A stretch of 64,000 nt of DNA from an uncultured Desulfobacter sp. Its GTDB lineage: Bacteria > Desulfobacterota > Desulfobacteria > Desulfobacterales > Desulfobacteraceae. Below are positions 40,137 through 49,613 of the stretch, piece after piece (position 1 is the first letter of the stretch; each line of letters starts with the position of its first letter). Location: the NCBI RefSeq assembly GCF_963665355.1, contig NZ_OY762229.1, forward strand, positions 4,154,001 through 4,218,000. Reading direction: 5' to 3'. Below the pieces are notes generated by a model. That model did no database searches. It saw only the letters and a list, made by a program, of their open reading frames with translations, and was not told where the DNA came from. The position numbers and the translations under genes are program-made.

Positions 40137-42230
40137 TTAGCCCTTGGCATCATCCAGCACTTTTCGAACTGTTTTCGCCAAATCAGATTTCACCATTGGC
40201 TTGTAGGCAAAGGCTTTGATTCCAAATTCAGAGGCTTTTTCATCAGAAATCTTTTTGCTGTATCCGGTGCAGATTATTACGGGGATATTGCGTCGGACTT
40301 TCATCAATTCAACCGCCAATTTCTCACCGGTCAAGTCTGGCATAGTCATGTCCGTAATAACCAGGTCAAATTCATTGGGTTTTTCCTGGAAAAGTTCCAG
40401 CGCCTCTATACTGCTCGTCTTTGTTGTCACCTCATAACCTAACCTCTCCAGTACCTGTTGGCCCATTTTAACAATGGGCAACTCATCATCGACAAACAAT
40501 ATTTTCTCGACACCACGGGGCAGTGCTTCGGGTTGATAGGGCTGGACGGCATTTTCTTTTCCAGAGACCGGCAGCAGTATCGTAAAGACGGTTCCCTGGT
40601 CCGGCTGGCTTTCCACAGTTATGGTACCGCCGTATTTCTTCACTGTGCCGTACACCGATGCCAGCCCCAAACCGGTTCCTTTTCCTAAATCCTTGGTTGT
40701 GTAGTACGGTTCAAAAATCAATTGAATTTTATCCGGTGGAATGCCTCTGCCGGTATCAGACACAGTAATTTTTACATAATCATCCGGTCCGGGCAGATCG
40801 TGTTTCTCCGCAAAAGATTGATCAACGGTAACATCGGATACGCAAACGTCCAATATTCCGCCATTCGCTTCCATTGAATCCGTAGCATTGATGGCAAGAT
40901 TCATAAGCACTTGCTGCAGAAGCGTTGAATTGCCAAGAACAAGAGAACTGCTGTCGATTATTTTTCTGATTTCAATATCGGAAGGAACCGACGATCGAAT
41001 CAGCTTCAACGATTCTCTGACTATTTTTCCAAGATTGACAGGTTTGATTTCCTCGTTGCTTTTCCTTGCAAATGAGAGTATCTGACTGACCAGTTCCTTG
41101 GCCCTTTTTCCGGCGGCATGCACCTCCTGCAAACTGTCCTCCATAGTGGACCCCTTTGCTGCTTCATCAAGAGCCAGTTCCGTAAATCCGATGACAGAAA
41201 ATAAAATATTGTTGAAATCATGGGCAATGCCACCGGCAAGATTGCCGATAGACTCCATTTTCTGTGCTTGGTGAAGTTGTTTTTCAAGATATAGTTGCTC
41301 GGTAATATCATCGACCATTTCGATGGCTGCCGTAATCTTACCTTCCGAATCCACAATCGGTGAAGATGTAATTCGATAATTCCGAATACCGCTTGCCGTT
41401 GGTGTGCTTGTTGTTGATTTATGCACTTTTCCGTCTTGCAGTGTTTTATGGGTGGGACACCACCCGCAAACGGTGTCGCCTGGCGGATCATTATACACTT
41501 TGAAACATATCGGCCTGGTTGCTGTATCAACCGCAGGGAACCATTTACGCATCTGTCGATTTAATTCCAGTACCTCCATTCTGGAACTGATCAGCGACAC
41601 GCCGATTCCGATATTTTCCACCATCGACATGAATTTGTGCCGGCTGTTCCTAAGTTCATTTTCCTTCAATTTTAACTCAGTGACATCGCTGACCGCTATC
41701 CGGATCTCACCCATACTGTCGTCCTTGGTTGTTATGATCAAGCATTCCAAGCGGGCATGAAATTCGTGTCTGTTATCTGACAGCAGCCGCAGCTCGCAAA
41801 CCTGGGGCGCCTCTGTTTTCAAAAGGTGCTGCTTACATTTATAGTAAATATCTTGATCATCCTTCAGGACAAATTGGGTAAGAGGCTTTCCGATCAAGGC
41901 TCCCCGATCCCTTTTTAACATGGATGAGATGGTTAGGTTGGCCTCTTTGATAACCCCCTTTTCACTGATTGAAAAATACCCGACCGGCGAAAAGTCATAC
42001 AGATGTGAATATCGGTTTTGCGTCTTTTCAAGCTCCCCTTGAATGCGTCTGAGTTCCTCGTTTTGCATCTCAAGTTCGATCTGGTGAACACGAAGCTCAT
42101 GGACCATAGAGGCAATGTTTTCAGGGGATTTTTCCGAAAGATCGTCGTTGTCGATGGCTGTTTCTTCCAGGGTCTTTTCAGCAAAACGCCTCAGTTTGGC
42201 ATTGTCGGCAAAAATTGTTTCTTCTTCCAT
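40137..42230 (-). CDS. Hybrid sensor histidine kinase with two PAS domains and receiver
   Basis: A 697-residue cytoplasmic protein. Residues 40-75: coiled coil; about 75-190: PAS (FSPVGYFSISEKG); about 200-320: second PAS with an unusual VCGWCPTHKTL insertion; about 325-395: HisKA with the phospho-His in GIAHDFNNILF; about 430-555: ATPase (NLAINATDSM, DTGRGIPP, GKGTGLGLASVYG); about 575-690: receiver with the phospho-acceptor in LVITDMTMPD. No membrane helix. The Cys-containing PAS insertion may bind a cofactor. It ends 11 bases before the CheB-CheR fusion's stop in the same direction, so the two form an operon; the output partner is unknown. Confidence 0.9.
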   Translation of the reverse strand: MEEETIFADNAKLRRFAEKTLEETAIDNDDLSEKSPENIASMVHELRVHQIELEMQNEELRRIQGELEKTQNRYSHLYDFSPVGYFSISEKGVIKEANLTISSMLKRDRGALIGKPLTQFVLKDDQDIYYKCKQHLLKTEAPQVCELRLLSDNRHEFHARLECLIITTKDDSMGEIRIAVSDVTELKLKENELRNSRHKFMSMVENIGIGVSLISSRMEVLELNRQMRKWFPAVDTATRPICFKVYNDPPGDTVCGWCPTHKTLQDGKVHKSTTSTPTASGIRNYRITSSPIVDSEGKITAAIEMVDDITEQLYLEKQLHQAQKMESIGNLAGGIAHDFNNILFSVIGFTELALDEAAKGSTMEDSLQEVHAAGKRAKELVSQILSFARKSNEEIKPVNLGKIVRESLKLIRSSVPSDIEIRKIIDSSSLVLGNSTLLQQVLMNLAINATDSMEANGGILDVCVSDVTVDQSFAEKHDLPGPDDYVKITVSDTGRGIPPDKIQLIFEPYYTTKDLGKGTGLGLASVYGTVKKYGGTITVESQPDQGTVFTILLPVSGKENAVQPYQPEALPRGVEKILFVDDELPIVKMGQQVLERLGYEVTTKTSSIEALELFQEKPNEFDLVITDMTMPDLTGEKLAVELMKVRRNIPVIICTGYSKKISDEKASEFGIKAFAYKPMVKSDLAKTVRKVLDDAKG

Positions 42231-42241
42231 TTTTAACCCTT

Positions 42242-45232
42242 CTATTCTTTCGACAGCCAGGCCATATCACGTTCCGTGACCGCCATCTCCACAGGATGAC
42301 CGGTTTCATCTGTCAACCCTGTTGCGGTCAGCCAGATCTCCAGCAGGTTACCGTCTTTGGTCCGTCGTCGACTCTTAAATGATTTGATATTTTCACCCTC
42401 ACGCAACTTCGCGGTAATTTCATTGATCTCATCGAAACAATTCTCTGGAATCAGTGCCGCATAATTCATTTGCAGGGCCTCGGACTCGCTGTAGCCGTAC
42501 ATGGCCTCCGCCCCTTTGTTCCAGGCCTTAATCTGTCCCTTGAGATCCATTACTGCGATGGCGTCGTTGGCGTCTTCCAAAACAACCGCCAGACGTCTGG
42601 AAATGCCTGCCCTTTTTACCTCATGAATGTTGATAAAGGTCATCACCACCCCTTCGATCACATTTCCAACCGTCCGGTAGGGCATCATCTTCAGTGAGTA
42701 CCAGATACCACCTTCCGACAAGATTTCAGTGCTGATGGTGTTGAGATCTTTTAAAACCGCTTTTGCCTGGTCGGCCAGATCAACCTTCGGAAAACTGGTT
42801 TTCAGGTCGCCAATCGGCCTGCCGATATCGGTTTGTATCAATTTGATGACCCCGGCTGCCGCAGGCGTAAATCGTTTGATGTAAAGTTGGTTATCCAAAA
42901 AAATCGAGGCGATCTCGGTAGCGGCCAGCAGATTGTTCATGTCATTGCTTGACTTTGACAGTTCATCCACATTGTTTTGAAGCTCCGTATTGACCGTGGA
43001 CAGCTCCTCGTTGGTGGATTGAAGCTCTTCCTTGGAGGTTTCAAGCTCCTCATTGGTGCTTTGAAGCTCCTCGTTGACCGACTGCAGCTCTTCGTTGGTC
43101 GATTTGAGCTCCTCGTTCGAGGTTTCCAGTTCTTCGATGGTGGACTGAAGATATTCCCGTGTGGATTGAAGATCCTGTTCGAGCTGCTTGATTTCCGAAA
43201 TCTGCTTTTTATCTTTGGTTTTTTTATCCAATGCACCGACGGTGACGGGCACGGGTGTGGTGTCTTCAAACACGACAAGCATCAAACCCTTGGAATCACC
43301 CTTATCGGATAAAGGTCCGACGGTGATGTCAACCACTGTGAACGTGCCGTTCAGGTTGATCCGGACACCCTTCTGTGTGGTGTGGGTTTTATCTCGAAAC
43401 GCCTTGTTCAGCGCGGTCGTCAATTTGTATTTGAGATCCTGACGGGCCATGGTCAAAATATTGAAACTGGGTTTGCCTGTGGGTGGCACCAGGTATTTTT
43501 CCGTCCGGCCGACAAAATGCAGGATCTCGTACTTGTCATTGACCAAAACACCGGAAGGGGCGTATCCGTCCAGTATCGCCTTTTCGGCTAATGCCTGGAT
43601 ATCGGTTGGCGCTGGCAATTGCTGACCGGCCTTGCACCCGGTGCCCTTTGATCTTTCGTCTGTGATTCCTTTTGAATAGTCGACAATGCCGCTCGAAAAG
43701 CCTTCTTTTCGCTGATAGACTTTCCATTTGGAGTCAATCGGCGCAAACAGATCCGTAAATTCCCCGATGGTCTCGGAAGACCCCAGCAGCAAAGTCCCTC
43801 CCGGATTCAAGGTGTAATGGAATATCGGGATCATTTTTTTTTGAAGTGTCGTGTCTAGATAGATCATTAGGTTCCGGCAGCTCACCAGATCCAGCTTTGA
43901 AAAGGGCGGGTCCTTGATGACGCTTTGCAGGGAAAAAACAACCATATCCCGGATCTGCTTCTTGATTTTGAATACGCCCTCTTCTTTTATGAAAAACTGG
44001 CGCAGGCGCTGTTCGGAAACATCCCCGGCAATGCTGGCCGGATAAATCCCCCTTCGGGCATCATCAATGGCTGCCTCGTCGATATCCGTGGCAAATATCT
44101 GGACATTAATATGCTTTTTGAACTTCTCCATGGCCTCTGAGATGAGGATGGCAAAAGAATACGCCTCTTCGCCGGTGGAGCATCCCACGACCCAGCAGCG
44201 CAGAGTGTCTTCCGGATGCATGGCTTCTATCAATTTTGCAAGCGCCTGCCTTTCGATCACCTCATATGCTTTCGGGTCTCTGAAAAAGCTGGTCACCCCG
44301 ATGATCATATTTTTGAACAAGATCTTGGCTTCATCCGGATTTTTTTGAATGAACAGGATGTAGTCGGGCAGTGAATTGATCAGGTGAACCGCCAGGCGGC
44401 GCTCGATCCGCCGCTGGATGGTGCTGTCTTTGTAGTGGGAAAAATCGTGGCCCGTTGCACCTCGGATCAACGCTAAAATTTTTTGAAGCTGATGTCGACC
44501 GCTGATTTCACCAAAAAAAATTTTATCGGGCGCCTTGACAATTGGGTGCCTGATAAAGTTTATCAGCTTTTCCGGCATTTGTTCCACCGGAACGATGAAA
44601 TCGACCAGGCCGGTTTCAATGGCGCTTTTGGGCATGCCGTCATACTTGGCCGTATCCGGGTCCTGGACCATGACCATGCCGCCTTCACCCTTGACGGCCT
44701 TGATGCCCAGGGTTCCATCCGAGGCCGTACCCGATAGAACGACGGCTATGGCCTTTTCTTTCTGATCTTCGGAAAGTGCTCGAAAAAAATAATCGATCGG
44801 CATGTTGATCGAACCGTTTTTAAGCGGTTCCATCAGGTGAAGGACTTGGTTGAAAATAGCCACATTCTTATTGGGGGGATTGAGGTACACACAGTTAGGT
44901 TCAAGAGCGCTTGCGTCTTGGATTTCACCCACGGCCATCTGTGTGTGTTTGGCCAGCAACGACGCCATGATGCTTTTATGCTTGGGACTCAGATGCTGAA
45001 TGATCACAAAGGCCATGCCGGAATCCGTCGGCATCTTGCGGAAAAAGGCTTCCAGGGTTTCCAGGCCACCGGCGGATGCACCAATACCGACAACTATAGG
45101 GTCTTCTTTTACCAGCTTTTTCTTCTGGTTGGCTTTGGGGGGGAGTGCTTTATTCGCATTTGTTGGCATGGTCACCACTTTAGCTTTTTGATTTACGCTT
45201 TCCGGGACAATAGCGTTATTGGATAAACACAT
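42242..45232 (-). CDS. CheB-CheR-PAS fusion protein
   Basis: Residues about 44-225: CheB methylesterase (GIGASAGGLETLE, IIQHLSPKHKS, LSGTASDGTLG). Residues about 245-510: CheR methyltransferase (HYKDSTIQRRIERR, GVTSFFRDP, VVGCSTGEEAYSFA). Residues about 655-760: a long coiled coil of seven-residue units (EELQSTNEELETS). Then two PAS domains (about 765-870 and 875-990). No receiver precedes CheB. Such fusions couple chemoreceptor-like modification to signalling kinases; its partner here is the hybrid kinase downstream. The DNA of the coiled coil is repetitive because of the heptads. Confidence 0.92.
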   Translation of the reverse strand: MCLSNNAIVPESVNQKAKVVTMPTNANKALPPKANQKKKLVKEDPIVVGIGASAGGLETLEAFFRKMPTDSGMAFVIIQHLSPKHKSIMASLLAKHTQMAVGEIQDASALEPNCVYLNPPNKNVAIFNQVLHLMEPLKNGSINMPIDYFFRALSEDQKEKAIAVVLSGTASDGTLGIKAVKGEGGMVMVQDPDTAKYDGMPKSAIETGLVDFIVPVEQMPEKLINFIRHPIVKAPDKIFFGEISGRHQLQKILALIRGATGHDFSHYKDSTIQRRIERRLAVHLINSLPDYILFIQKNPDEAKILFKNMIIGVTSFFRDPKAYEVIERQALAKLIEAMHPEDTLRCWVVGCSTGEEAYSFAILISEAMEKFKKHINVQIFATDIDEAAIDDARRGIYPASIAGDVSEQRLRQFFIKEEGVFKIKKQIRDMVVFSLQSVIKDPPFSKLDLVSCRNLMIYLDTTLQKKMIPIFHYTLNPGGTLLLGSSETIGEFTDLFAPIDSKWKVYQRKEGFSSGIVDYSKGITDERSKGTGCKAGQQLPAPTDIQALAEKAILDGYAPSGVLVNDKYEILHFVGRTEKYLVPPTGKPSFNILTMARQDLKYKLTTALNKAFRDKTHTTQKGVRINLNGTFTVVDITVGPLSDKGDSKGLMLVVFEDTTPVPVTVGALDKKTKDKKQISEIKQLEQDLQSTREYLQSTIEELETSNEELKSTNEELQSVNEELQSTNEELETSKEELQSTNEELSTVNTELQNNVDELSKSSNDMNNLLAATEIASIFLDNQLYIKRFTPAAAGVIKLIQTDIGRPIGDLKTSFPKVDLADQAKAVLKDLNTISTEILSEGGIWYSLKMMPYRTVGNVIEGVVMTFINIHEVKRAGISRRLAVVLEDANDAIAVMDLKGQIKAWNKGAEAMYGYSESEALQMNYAALIPENCFDEINEITAKLREGENIKSFKSRRRTKDGNLLEIWLTATGLTDETGHPVEMAVTERDMAWLSKE

Positions 45233-45282
45233 TGTGGGGTCTTTCCCCTACAGAAATTCATTGAAAATCATATTTCTTTTGC

Positions 45283-45511
45283 TTAGAAAACGTCATGAAT
45301 AAAACAGATATCTTCATAACTCGGATCCTCGGTAAATTGGGCAACGCAGATCGCTGCCTGACTTGCCAAAATCACTTCATCGGTTTTCTCCTGGGCTGTG
45401 CTGAAGGTTGTCCACCCCTCCCCAGTTAAAGCCGATGATCATTGTCATTACGGCTCCAACAATAAGCCCCCAAACACCATACTTGATTTTCCCACCAGTT
45501 TCTGGTTTCAT
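45283..45511 (-). pseudogene. Small single-span membrane protein, frameshifted
   Basis: A strong AAGGAG site precedes ATG 45511. The frame reads MKPETGGKIKYGVWGLIVGA then MTMIIGFNWGG, a membrane anchor with the GF.WGGW motif of a widespread small protein family of unknown function. Within GGGGAGGGG an extra G shifts the frame; with it removed the protein continues WTTFSTAQEKTDEVILASQA then AICVAQF and ends IHDVF. Unless the shift is a sequence error, the gene is broken. It lies just upstream of the CheB-CheR gene. Confidence 0.6.
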
Positions 45512-46161
45512 TGATAATATCTCCTTAATTTATGTTGTTGTTTTTCTGAACGGCCTTTTCAACCAGCGTTTTAAATTCCATGCAGATTTGGCTTGCTTCA
45601 TAATTTTCTCTTTCCATGTTATTTGAATTATAGAGCAATAATTGCGCCGGAAGTGCGACCTTGGGGCGAATTCATTTTAACATGCTGATTTATATATACA
45701 ATAACCTATAGGACTTCGACGCACAACAATATAGATAGGGTTTTATTTGAGCAATAGGTCATATATGACGTATTAATCTGGTAGGCTCACTGTTAACAAA
45801 TGGTAAGGCCGGTTATTCCTTATAGCTGTGAGATAATAATGATCTTTCTGGGGCAAACTGTTTCACTAAAGTAAAGCTACTTTCCTTCAATTCCATCTAC
45901 TCCACACCTGAGAACTTACCGGTATTAGTTTTCATTTTTTCCCAATAGGGCCAAACACCATGTATTGGGGTCAGAAAAATTTGATCAATAGCGATTGGTC
46001 ATAGACTGATTGTGGGATTGTTTATCACTGAACTTCGATTTTATAAATCAACAGTTATCAGTATAAAACATAACCCCAAATCAAATCCACAAAGAACAAG
46101 ACAGATCTGCTATATTTCATGGTAGGGAAATTTCCACGGAAAAACGATACCGAAAACAGAA
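45512..46161. other. 650-bp AT-rich region with no supported gene
   Basis: A 30-codon minus frame (45525-45617, MERENYEASQICMEFKTLVEKA) ends against the ribosome-binding site of the frameshifted membrane protein gene but has no ribosome-binding site of its own; it may be a remnant. A TCATATATGA palindrome lies near 45759-45768. The rest shows nothing that I can name. Confidence 0.35.
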
Positions 46162-46461
46162 TCATTTCTTTGAAAATTTTTCAGTAATCATCCGTCGTTT
46201 AATAAAGATAAAGAATCGTTTCCAATCTTGAATACATAGAGATAAAAATGTGCCAATGGTTCCTGCGGATGCCATCCCTACAGGGCATCCCTGCCGACCG
46301 CAAAAGGGGCATACGGCAAATACGGCATAAAGACCTGTAAACCCGAACCAGGAGGCAAATAACCTAAAGAACCAGCCAAGTGGAGATAAGGTTATTTCGG
46401 CGTGCGAGCCACCTGTTTTAGTATTTTCAAGGGAATGGTTTTTCAACTTTTGATTTTTCAT
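46162..46461 (-). CDS. Small membrane protein with CPFCGRQGCPVG motif
   Basis: The 99-residue protein has a polar N-terminus, a helix near 30-52 (LGWFFRLFASWFGFTGLYAVF), a four-residue-spaced Cys set CPFCGRQGCPVG and a second helix (ASAGTIGTFLSLCIQ), then a basic tail. Similar proteins are found in sulfate reducers, with unknown function; the Cys set could bind a metal. ATG 46461 is chosen over an upstream in-frame start because the extra residues are not family-like. It is an isolated gene between decayed genes. Confidence 0.5.
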   Translation of the reverse strand: MKNQKLKNHSLENTKTGGSHAEITLSPLGWFFRLFASWFGFTGLYAVFAVCPFCGRQGCPVGMASAGTIGTFLSLCIQDWKRFFIFIKRRMITEKFSKK

Positions 46462-46624
46462 GTTATCTCTTGCCTTTCCATATATGGAAAGATTCTTACC
46501 ACGACTTGAGATTAATCGCAAAGCAACGGCTTCTATTTTATAACCAAAACTGTTGACTGATGGTATCTATACTCTGGTTTTAAAATTTTCGACCTGTGCG
46601 GGTGGCTTAAGCAGCCAGCTTGCA

Positions 46625-46670
46625 CAATTCCGGACAATTCCGGGGACAGGCAATTCCGGGGACAGCATAC
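46625..46670. repeat. Tandem AATTCCGG(GGACAGG) units
   Basis: Three near-tandem copies, CAATTCCGGA, CAATTCCGGGGACAGG and CAATTCCGGGGACAGC, followed by ATACCTATTAAT. Stretches of this kind often lie beside genes of REP-associated transposases in proteobacteria, though no such gene is seen here. They are probably scars. Confidence 0.45.
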
Positions 46671-46893
46671 CTATTAATTTGCAACTGATCAAATTCCAAT
46701 ATATCTGCTCATTATGGCAAGGATAGCACCAGTAAAAATTCATAAAGGCTATTGCCGAGAAATGGTATTAGTCTCCCGTTCTGATAAAAACTTATAGGGC
46801 GGATTACCATAACTATTAAACACTTGATAGACCTGTAGATGTTGCTTTTTTTAAAATTTTCATGAAAAAAGGAGTTTTCACCAAAATTTAAAA

Positions 46894-47061
46894 TCAAGAA
46901 CAACGAAGCCTTTTCAGTTTTTTCTTTGCATTCACGTAAACTATTTTCCCATTTCGCCACTCAGGTATTTCTAAGTCCAGATTTGCTGCTTTTTCGATTG
47001 CTTTGATTGCGGCTCTGCGCATTGCATCAAGTGCAGATTTTGAATTAGATTCATTTTTCAT
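46894..47061 (-). CDS. Small basic protein, probable partner of the zeta-like toxin (55 aa)
   Basis: The protein starts MKNESNSKSALDAMRRAAIK and continues EIPEWRNGKIVYVNAKKKLK. A GGAGG site lies 7 bases before its ATG, which overlaps the toxin's stop (ATGA). The KAL.AM..AA.KA and EIPEWRNGKIV patterns recur in small proteins found next to zeta-like AAA ATPases, where they may be antitoxins; this is from recollection of gene neighbourhoods and is tentative. The gene looks intact, unlike its partner. Its start is certain from the overlap. Confidence 0.5.
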   Translation of the reverse strand: MKNESNSKSALDAMRRAAIKAIEKAANLDLEIPEWRNGKIVYVNAKKKLKRLRCS

Positions 47062-47586
47062 TGTTTTTCCTCCATGATCAAAGGTTGATCTCCAGAATTA
47101 TCGAAAACAATCCAGTCATCTACGAGCTGTTTATAATGCTTTTGAAAATTATCCCAGCCTCTACTATACCTTCTGATAATCACATCTTCCGGCACACTAT
47201 GCCCTCCTTGAGCAACCCGGAATTTTACGCGTCTCACCGCCAGTTCGGCATCGGGCAAATATAAAAAATACAATATGACTTCATAACCAACTGCCCGCCA
47301 TTTTTTAATTCGATCAATGAAGTTCAATCCACTTAGCGTTGTCTCAAATGCAAATGAAACTTTGTTTGAGGTCAATGTTTCGATTCGTTTTAAAAATATC
47401 TTCCCCCGCTTCTATGGCAATGCTTTCCGGGTTGAAAGGAGCAAGCCCTTTTGCAATCATATCAGCGTTTATAAAATTTAGGCATTCAGCCTCCACTGGG
47501 AGATAGTTCTCTGCGAAAGTGGTTTTTCCCGCCCCGTTAGGCCCTGCAATAATATAGCATTTTAGGCTTTTATGTCTCGACATCAT
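47058..47586 (-). pseudogene. Zeta-toxin-like AAA ATPase, frameshifted
   Basis: The first part has [20 protein letters not shown] (Walker A), [17 protein letters not shown] and AIEAG; the second part, in another frame, has [38 protein letters not shown] and HSVPEDVIIRRYSRGWDNF. These fit one zeta-like kinase of about 175 residues. The break lies in a GGGGG run near 47407-47411; with one G fewer the reading continues [17 protein letters not shown]. Either an inactivating mutation or a sequencing error. Start at one of the two ATGs near 47586. Confidence 0.75.
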
Positions 47587-47905
47587 TATCTCTTCTGATT
47601 TCAGCCAACTTATTGTGCAAAATATACCGTTTAAACTATGATAGAACAAGGAGGAACTTCATAAGAATGCTGGTACTGAAAACTCAATAACGCTTGCATC
47701 GACCTAAATTCCCCGGGCACTCAGATATTGGGAAGGATATCCATAATACGATCAAGTAATACCAGGGTCCACATAATGGTATATAAGGGCTCCCAAGCCT
47801 TTATGGAGAGGGCGTTGGCTACTTATGTTATTGGTGACAAGGATCAAAAATTTGGAAGATCAAATCAGCAAACACCCGGGCAGAGGGAGATATCCTTAAT
47901 CCCAA
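47587..47905. other. 320-bp region with no supported gene
   Basis: It separates the zeta-like pseudogene from the AraC fragment. Two imperfect inverted stretches (CCCGGGCACTCAGATATT near 47717 and GGCAGAGGGAGATATCC near 47879) are visible. Frames in it are short and lack ribosome-binding sites. Confidence 0.35.
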
Positions 47906-48169
47906 TCAAGCAGGGCTCCGGCCAATGTAGCGCTTGAATTCCCGGCTGAACTGGGATGGGCTTTCGTACCCGATCTTGTCGGCTGCCATGTAGGCTTTCA
48001 TACTCTGCTGGGACATAAAATACCCGGCCTTATTTAATCTTATTTTTTTGACATACTGCAAGGGAGAATCAAAAGTGATCTCCTTAAAGGCTTTATGAAA
48101 AGCGGATGAACTCATATTCGCTATCCTGGCCAGTTGGTCAACCTCAATTTTTGGGCCGACAATTGAGAT
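47906..48169 (-). pseudogene. AraC-family regulator, C-terminal DNA-binding fragment
   Basis: The frame, open back to the stop codon of ureG, reads VDQLARIANMSSSAFHKAFK, then SPLQYVKKIRLNKAG and IGYESPSQFSREFKRYIG: the two helix-turn-helix units of an AraC regulator. The ligand-binding N-terminus and a start codon are missing. It begins in the same frame directly after the ureG TGA, so a deletion has fused it to the end of the urease operon. Confidence 0.75.
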
Positions 48170-48793
48170 TCAAAGGTCGAAAGGTTTGAGCATGCCCTGG
48201 TGGACGAGAAAATTGATGATCTCATCCACGCCTTTGCCGGTTTTCATATTGGCAAAAACAAAGGGCTTATTCCCCCTCATGCGTTGGGTGTCCTGTTCCA
48301 TGACTTCAAGGGATGCACCGACCAGAGGGGCAAGGTCCACCTTATTGATCACCAGAAGATCGGACCGGGTAATGCCGGGGCCCCCTTTACGGGGGATTTT
48401 ATCCCCTGCCGAAACGTCAATGACATAGATGGACAGATCTGCCAGCTCCGGGCTGAAGGTGGCACTCAAGTTGTCGCCGCCGCTTTCCACCAGCACCAGG
48501 TCAAGGTTTGGGAACCTTTGGCAAAGGTCCTCCACTGCGGCCAGGTTCATGGAGGCGTCCTCACGGATGGCCGTATGGGGGCAGCCCCCGGTTTCAACAC
48601 CCATGATCCTGTCTGCAGACAACGCCTGCCGCCGGATCAGAAACTGCTGATCCTCCCGGGTGTAAATATCATTGGTGACCACGGCAAGTTCGTACCGGTC
48701 CCTCATTTTCAGGCAGATGGCCTCAAGAAGTGCTGTTTTTCCTGATCCCACCGGTCCCCCGACGCCCACGCGAAGTGGTGCTGTTTTGCTCAT
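48170..48793 (-). CDS. ureG: Urease accessory GTPase UreG
   Basis: The 207-residue protein has the SIMIBI GTPase motifs: P-loop [28 protein letters not shown], the metal motif [14 protein letters not shown] (Cys-Pro-His), [18 protein letters not shown] and [13 protein letters not shown]. It delivers Ni2+ during urease maturation with UreE, UreF and UreD. Last gene of the urt-ure operon. Confidence 0.96.
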   Translation of the reverse strand: MSKTAPLRVGVGGPVGSGKTALLEAICLKMRDRYELAVVTNDIYTREDQQFLIRRQALSADRIMGVETGGCPHTAIREDASMNLAAVEDLCQRFPNLDLVLVESGGDNLSATFSPELADLSIYVIDVSAGDKIPRKGGPGITRSDLLVINKVDLAPLVGASLEVMEQDTQRMRGNKPFVFANMKTGKGVDEIINFLVHQGMLKPFDL

Positions 48794-48857
48794 CTGTTCT
48801 CCTTGGAGGCCTCAAAATAGCGGCCTAAAATACAGATCTTAAATTATTGATGTGAAA

Positions 48858-49613
48858 TTATGATCTGAAAAGTCTGGTATATTGTGTTTCGTGGCAGCAG
48901 CTGGCCATGGCCAGGGCCGGCAAAGAGCTGCCCATCTGTTCAAGGCGTTTTAAACTTAATCCCAGGTCCGTTGCTGTGTCGATGGCAGGACATAGCCTTG
49001 ACAACACCCTTTGGCCAGAACTCTGGCCCAGGGGAATAATTTTTACGGCAGCAAGAACCTGGTTCTCAAGCCAGGACCACAGGTATCCCCTGGCTGCGTC
49101 CCGGACCGGAATCTGCCATGTGGCCGCGGCAAAAGCAAACCCGGCAAGCTGGGATGTGGCAATGACCTTTTGCCACGATTCATGGCCTGTTGTTTCAAAG
49201 GATTTGCCCATGCCGGCGTGGCAAAGCCCCAGCTCTTTGATGATGGCGGCCATGGCCCGGCCGCGATCCGCTTCTTCGTTGCGCAACTCTTTAGTTTCCC
49301 GGCAGGCCCTTACCCACCGGGCCGCTTCGGTAAAGGCGTCCAGGTCCTGCTGAACAACCGCCTTGTAAAGGCGTTGAAGCAACGGAATATCCACATGGGC
49401 CATGCCGGTTTCAAGAACATTGCCAAGCCATTGTTCAAGGGTGGTTTCATCAGTGATCCACCCCTTTTCAACGGCCCATTCAAGACCCTGGGAATAGGCA
49501 AAGCCTCCTGTGGGAAGGGACGGGCTGACCAGGTGCATGAGCCGGATCAGCCATGGGGCGGCCATGGGGCTATCCTGGGCCCCGTCAGTGGTGATGGTGG
49601 TGGTGTTGCCCAT
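48858..49613 (-). CDS. ureF: Urease accessory protein UreF
   Basis: ATG 49613 lies inside the His-rich 3' end of ureE. The protein (about 251 residues) is all-helical: APWLIRLMHLVSPSLPTGGFAYSQGLEWAVE is the UreF N-terminal hallmark, and HETQYTRLFRS is the usual C-terminus. It bridges UreD and UreG in the activation complex. The N-terminus (MGNTTTITTDG) is family-atypical and may be short linker sequence derived from the overlap. Confidence 0.93.
   Translation of the reverse strand: MGNTTTITTDGAQDSPMAAPWLIRLMHLVSPSLPTGGFAYSQGLEWAVEKGWITDETTLEQWLGNVLETGMAHVDIPLLQRLYKAVVQQDLDAFTEAARWVRACRETKELRNEEADRGRAMAAIIKELGLCHAGMGKSFETTGHESWQKVIATSQLAGFAFAAATWQIPVRDAARGYLWSWLENQVLAAVKIIPLGQSSGQRVLSRLCPAIDTATDLGLSLKRLEQMGSSLPALAMASCCHETQYTRLFRS

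Noticed and set aside
42960..43160. CRISPR-like or tandem repeat array
   Set aside because: The repeated 21-base units encode the heptads of a coiled coil in the CheB-CheR-PAS protein; spacing and sequence follow the codons.
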